Assembly (NCBI GenBank): GCA_022707665.1
Contig: JAKJAE010000129.1
Span: forward strand, 1 to 7,213
From: Chloroflexota bacterium
GTDB taxonomy: Bacteria; Chloroflexota; Anaerolineae; B4-G1; SLSP01
Length of the DNA stretch: 7,213 bases
Direction: 5' to 3'
Shown here piece after piece: positions 7,035 to 7,213 of the stretch. Positions within the stretch are counted from its first letter, which is position 1; every line of letters begins with the position of its first letter. The notes beneath the pieces were generated by a model. That model worked only from the letters and a program-made list of their open reading frames with translations. It was not told the origin of the DNA and did no database searches. Both the position numbers and the translations under genes were made by a program.

Positions 7035-7061
7035 ATAATACCCCCCCGACAGAACTGTCAA
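7035..7061 (-). promoter_or_regulatory. Sigma-70-like promoter of the operon
   Basis: On the minus strand, a perfect -35 TTGACA (7061-7056) and a -10-like TATTAT (7040-7035) are separated by 15 bp, shorter than the usual 17. The spacer ends in seven G. A-rich sequence lies just upstream (about 7062-7078). Transcription would start near 7028 and give a leader of roughly 310 nt before the TPR gene. A second -10 reading, TATTGG (7037-7032), gives an 18-bp spacer. Confidence 0.55.
7048..7059. promoter_or_regulatory. Palindrome overlapping the -35 box, candidate operator
   Basis: GACAG-AA-CTGTC is an inverted repeat with 5-bp arms and a 2-nt centre. It covers most of the TTGACA box and the start of the spacer, where a bound dimeric repressor would block RNA polymerase. 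No regulator is encoded in the window and I do not assign the site to a known family. Confidence 0.35.
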
Positions 7062-7213
7062 CCATATTCTTTCCATGTGTAGGCGCAACGTGAAAATGCC
7101 CCGTGGGTGCAAAGCTGAGTGGATGATCGCCGATGGGCTGTGGCAGCCTAAGGCCTGCAACGGCCACTCACCGGCAGTGGCGCCTGCGCGGGGCACGCTT
7201 TGGCGAGATGGTT

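Larger units (their letters stand above)
6717..7213. other. Non-coding region upstream of the operon
   Basis: 497 nt with no gene I can support. Minus-strand frames crossing it (for example from 7196 or 7167) run through the promoter-like sequence, are rich in Arg, Pro and Ser, and have no recognisable motif. The part from about 7028 to 6717 is a probable transcribed leader with hairpins. The part from 7062 to 7213 holds an imperfect hairpin at 7163-7181 (6-bp stem, 7-nt loop, no T-run) and nothing else I recognise. Confidence 0.6.

Noticed and set aside
6202..7167. Minus-strand open frame of 321 codons overlapping the start of the TPR gene
   Set aside because: It crosses the promoter and leader and overlaps the signal peptide of the TPR gene in another frame. 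Its composition (Arg, Pro, Gly, Ser) is typical of an out-of-frame reading of GC-rich DNA.
7163..7181. Hairpin with a 6-bp stem, considered as a terminator of a gene to the right
   Set aside because: No T-run follows on either strand, and no gene end can be placed next to it.
6765..7196. Minus-strand open frame of 143 codons upstream of the TPR gene
   Set aside because: It runs through the TTGACA/TATTAT promoter, has no recognisable motif and no clear ribosome binding site.
7096..7213. Plus-strand frame from ATG at 7096, open to the right edge (39 codons), possibly a divergent gene
   Set aside because: No ribosome binding site or plus-strand promoter is visible, and the translated residues resemble nothing I know. 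An open frame this short is expected by chance in GC-rich DNA.
1..7213. CRISPR array, tRNA, rRNA or insertion sequence
   Set aside because: No short regularly spaced direct repeats, no cloverleaf-like or rRNA-like sequence and no transposase motif or terminal inverted repeats were found. The only repeats are the protein-domain duplications.

Overview
This is a GC-rich bacterial window with one clear transcription direction, the minus strand. Two large, apparently exported proteins occupy about 93% of it. Both have Sec-type signal peptides, and neither looks enzymatic. High GC, a GTG start and a giant TPR / beta-sandwich plus Ig-repeat pairing recall envelope or surface proteins of Armatimonadota, Planctomycetota, Hydrogenedentota and similar environmental phyla. 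This is an impression from architecture. No marker gene here fixes the taxon.

Layout, read in the direction of transcription (right to left). Positions 7213-6717 are a non-coding stretch. It holds a good sigma-70-like promoter (7061-7035) with a palindrome over its -35 box and a run of seven G in its spacer. A leader of roughly 310 nt follows, with at least two convincing hairpins. Positions 6716-2619 encode a 1365-residue exported TPR protein. It contains three tandem ~141-residue super-repeats (each several TPR-like helical hairpins sharing a GAAC motif), more TPR-like helices, a beta-sandwich-type domain at about 840-1035, and a second helical block. After 62 nt without a terminator, positions 2556-1 encode an exported Ig-like protein with a GTG start. 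It stays open for 852 codons and runs off the left edge. It carries two copies of a 225-residue module (an invasin/Big_1-like Ig domain plus a partner domain), further beta domains, and an Asp-rich motif near the window edge.

The two genes are most simply read as one operon, TPR gene first, encoding a pair of secreted or envelope-exposed scaffold and adhesion-type proteins. No experimentally known system was recognised. Apparent plus-strand reading frames across 55-6700 are shadows of these two genes.
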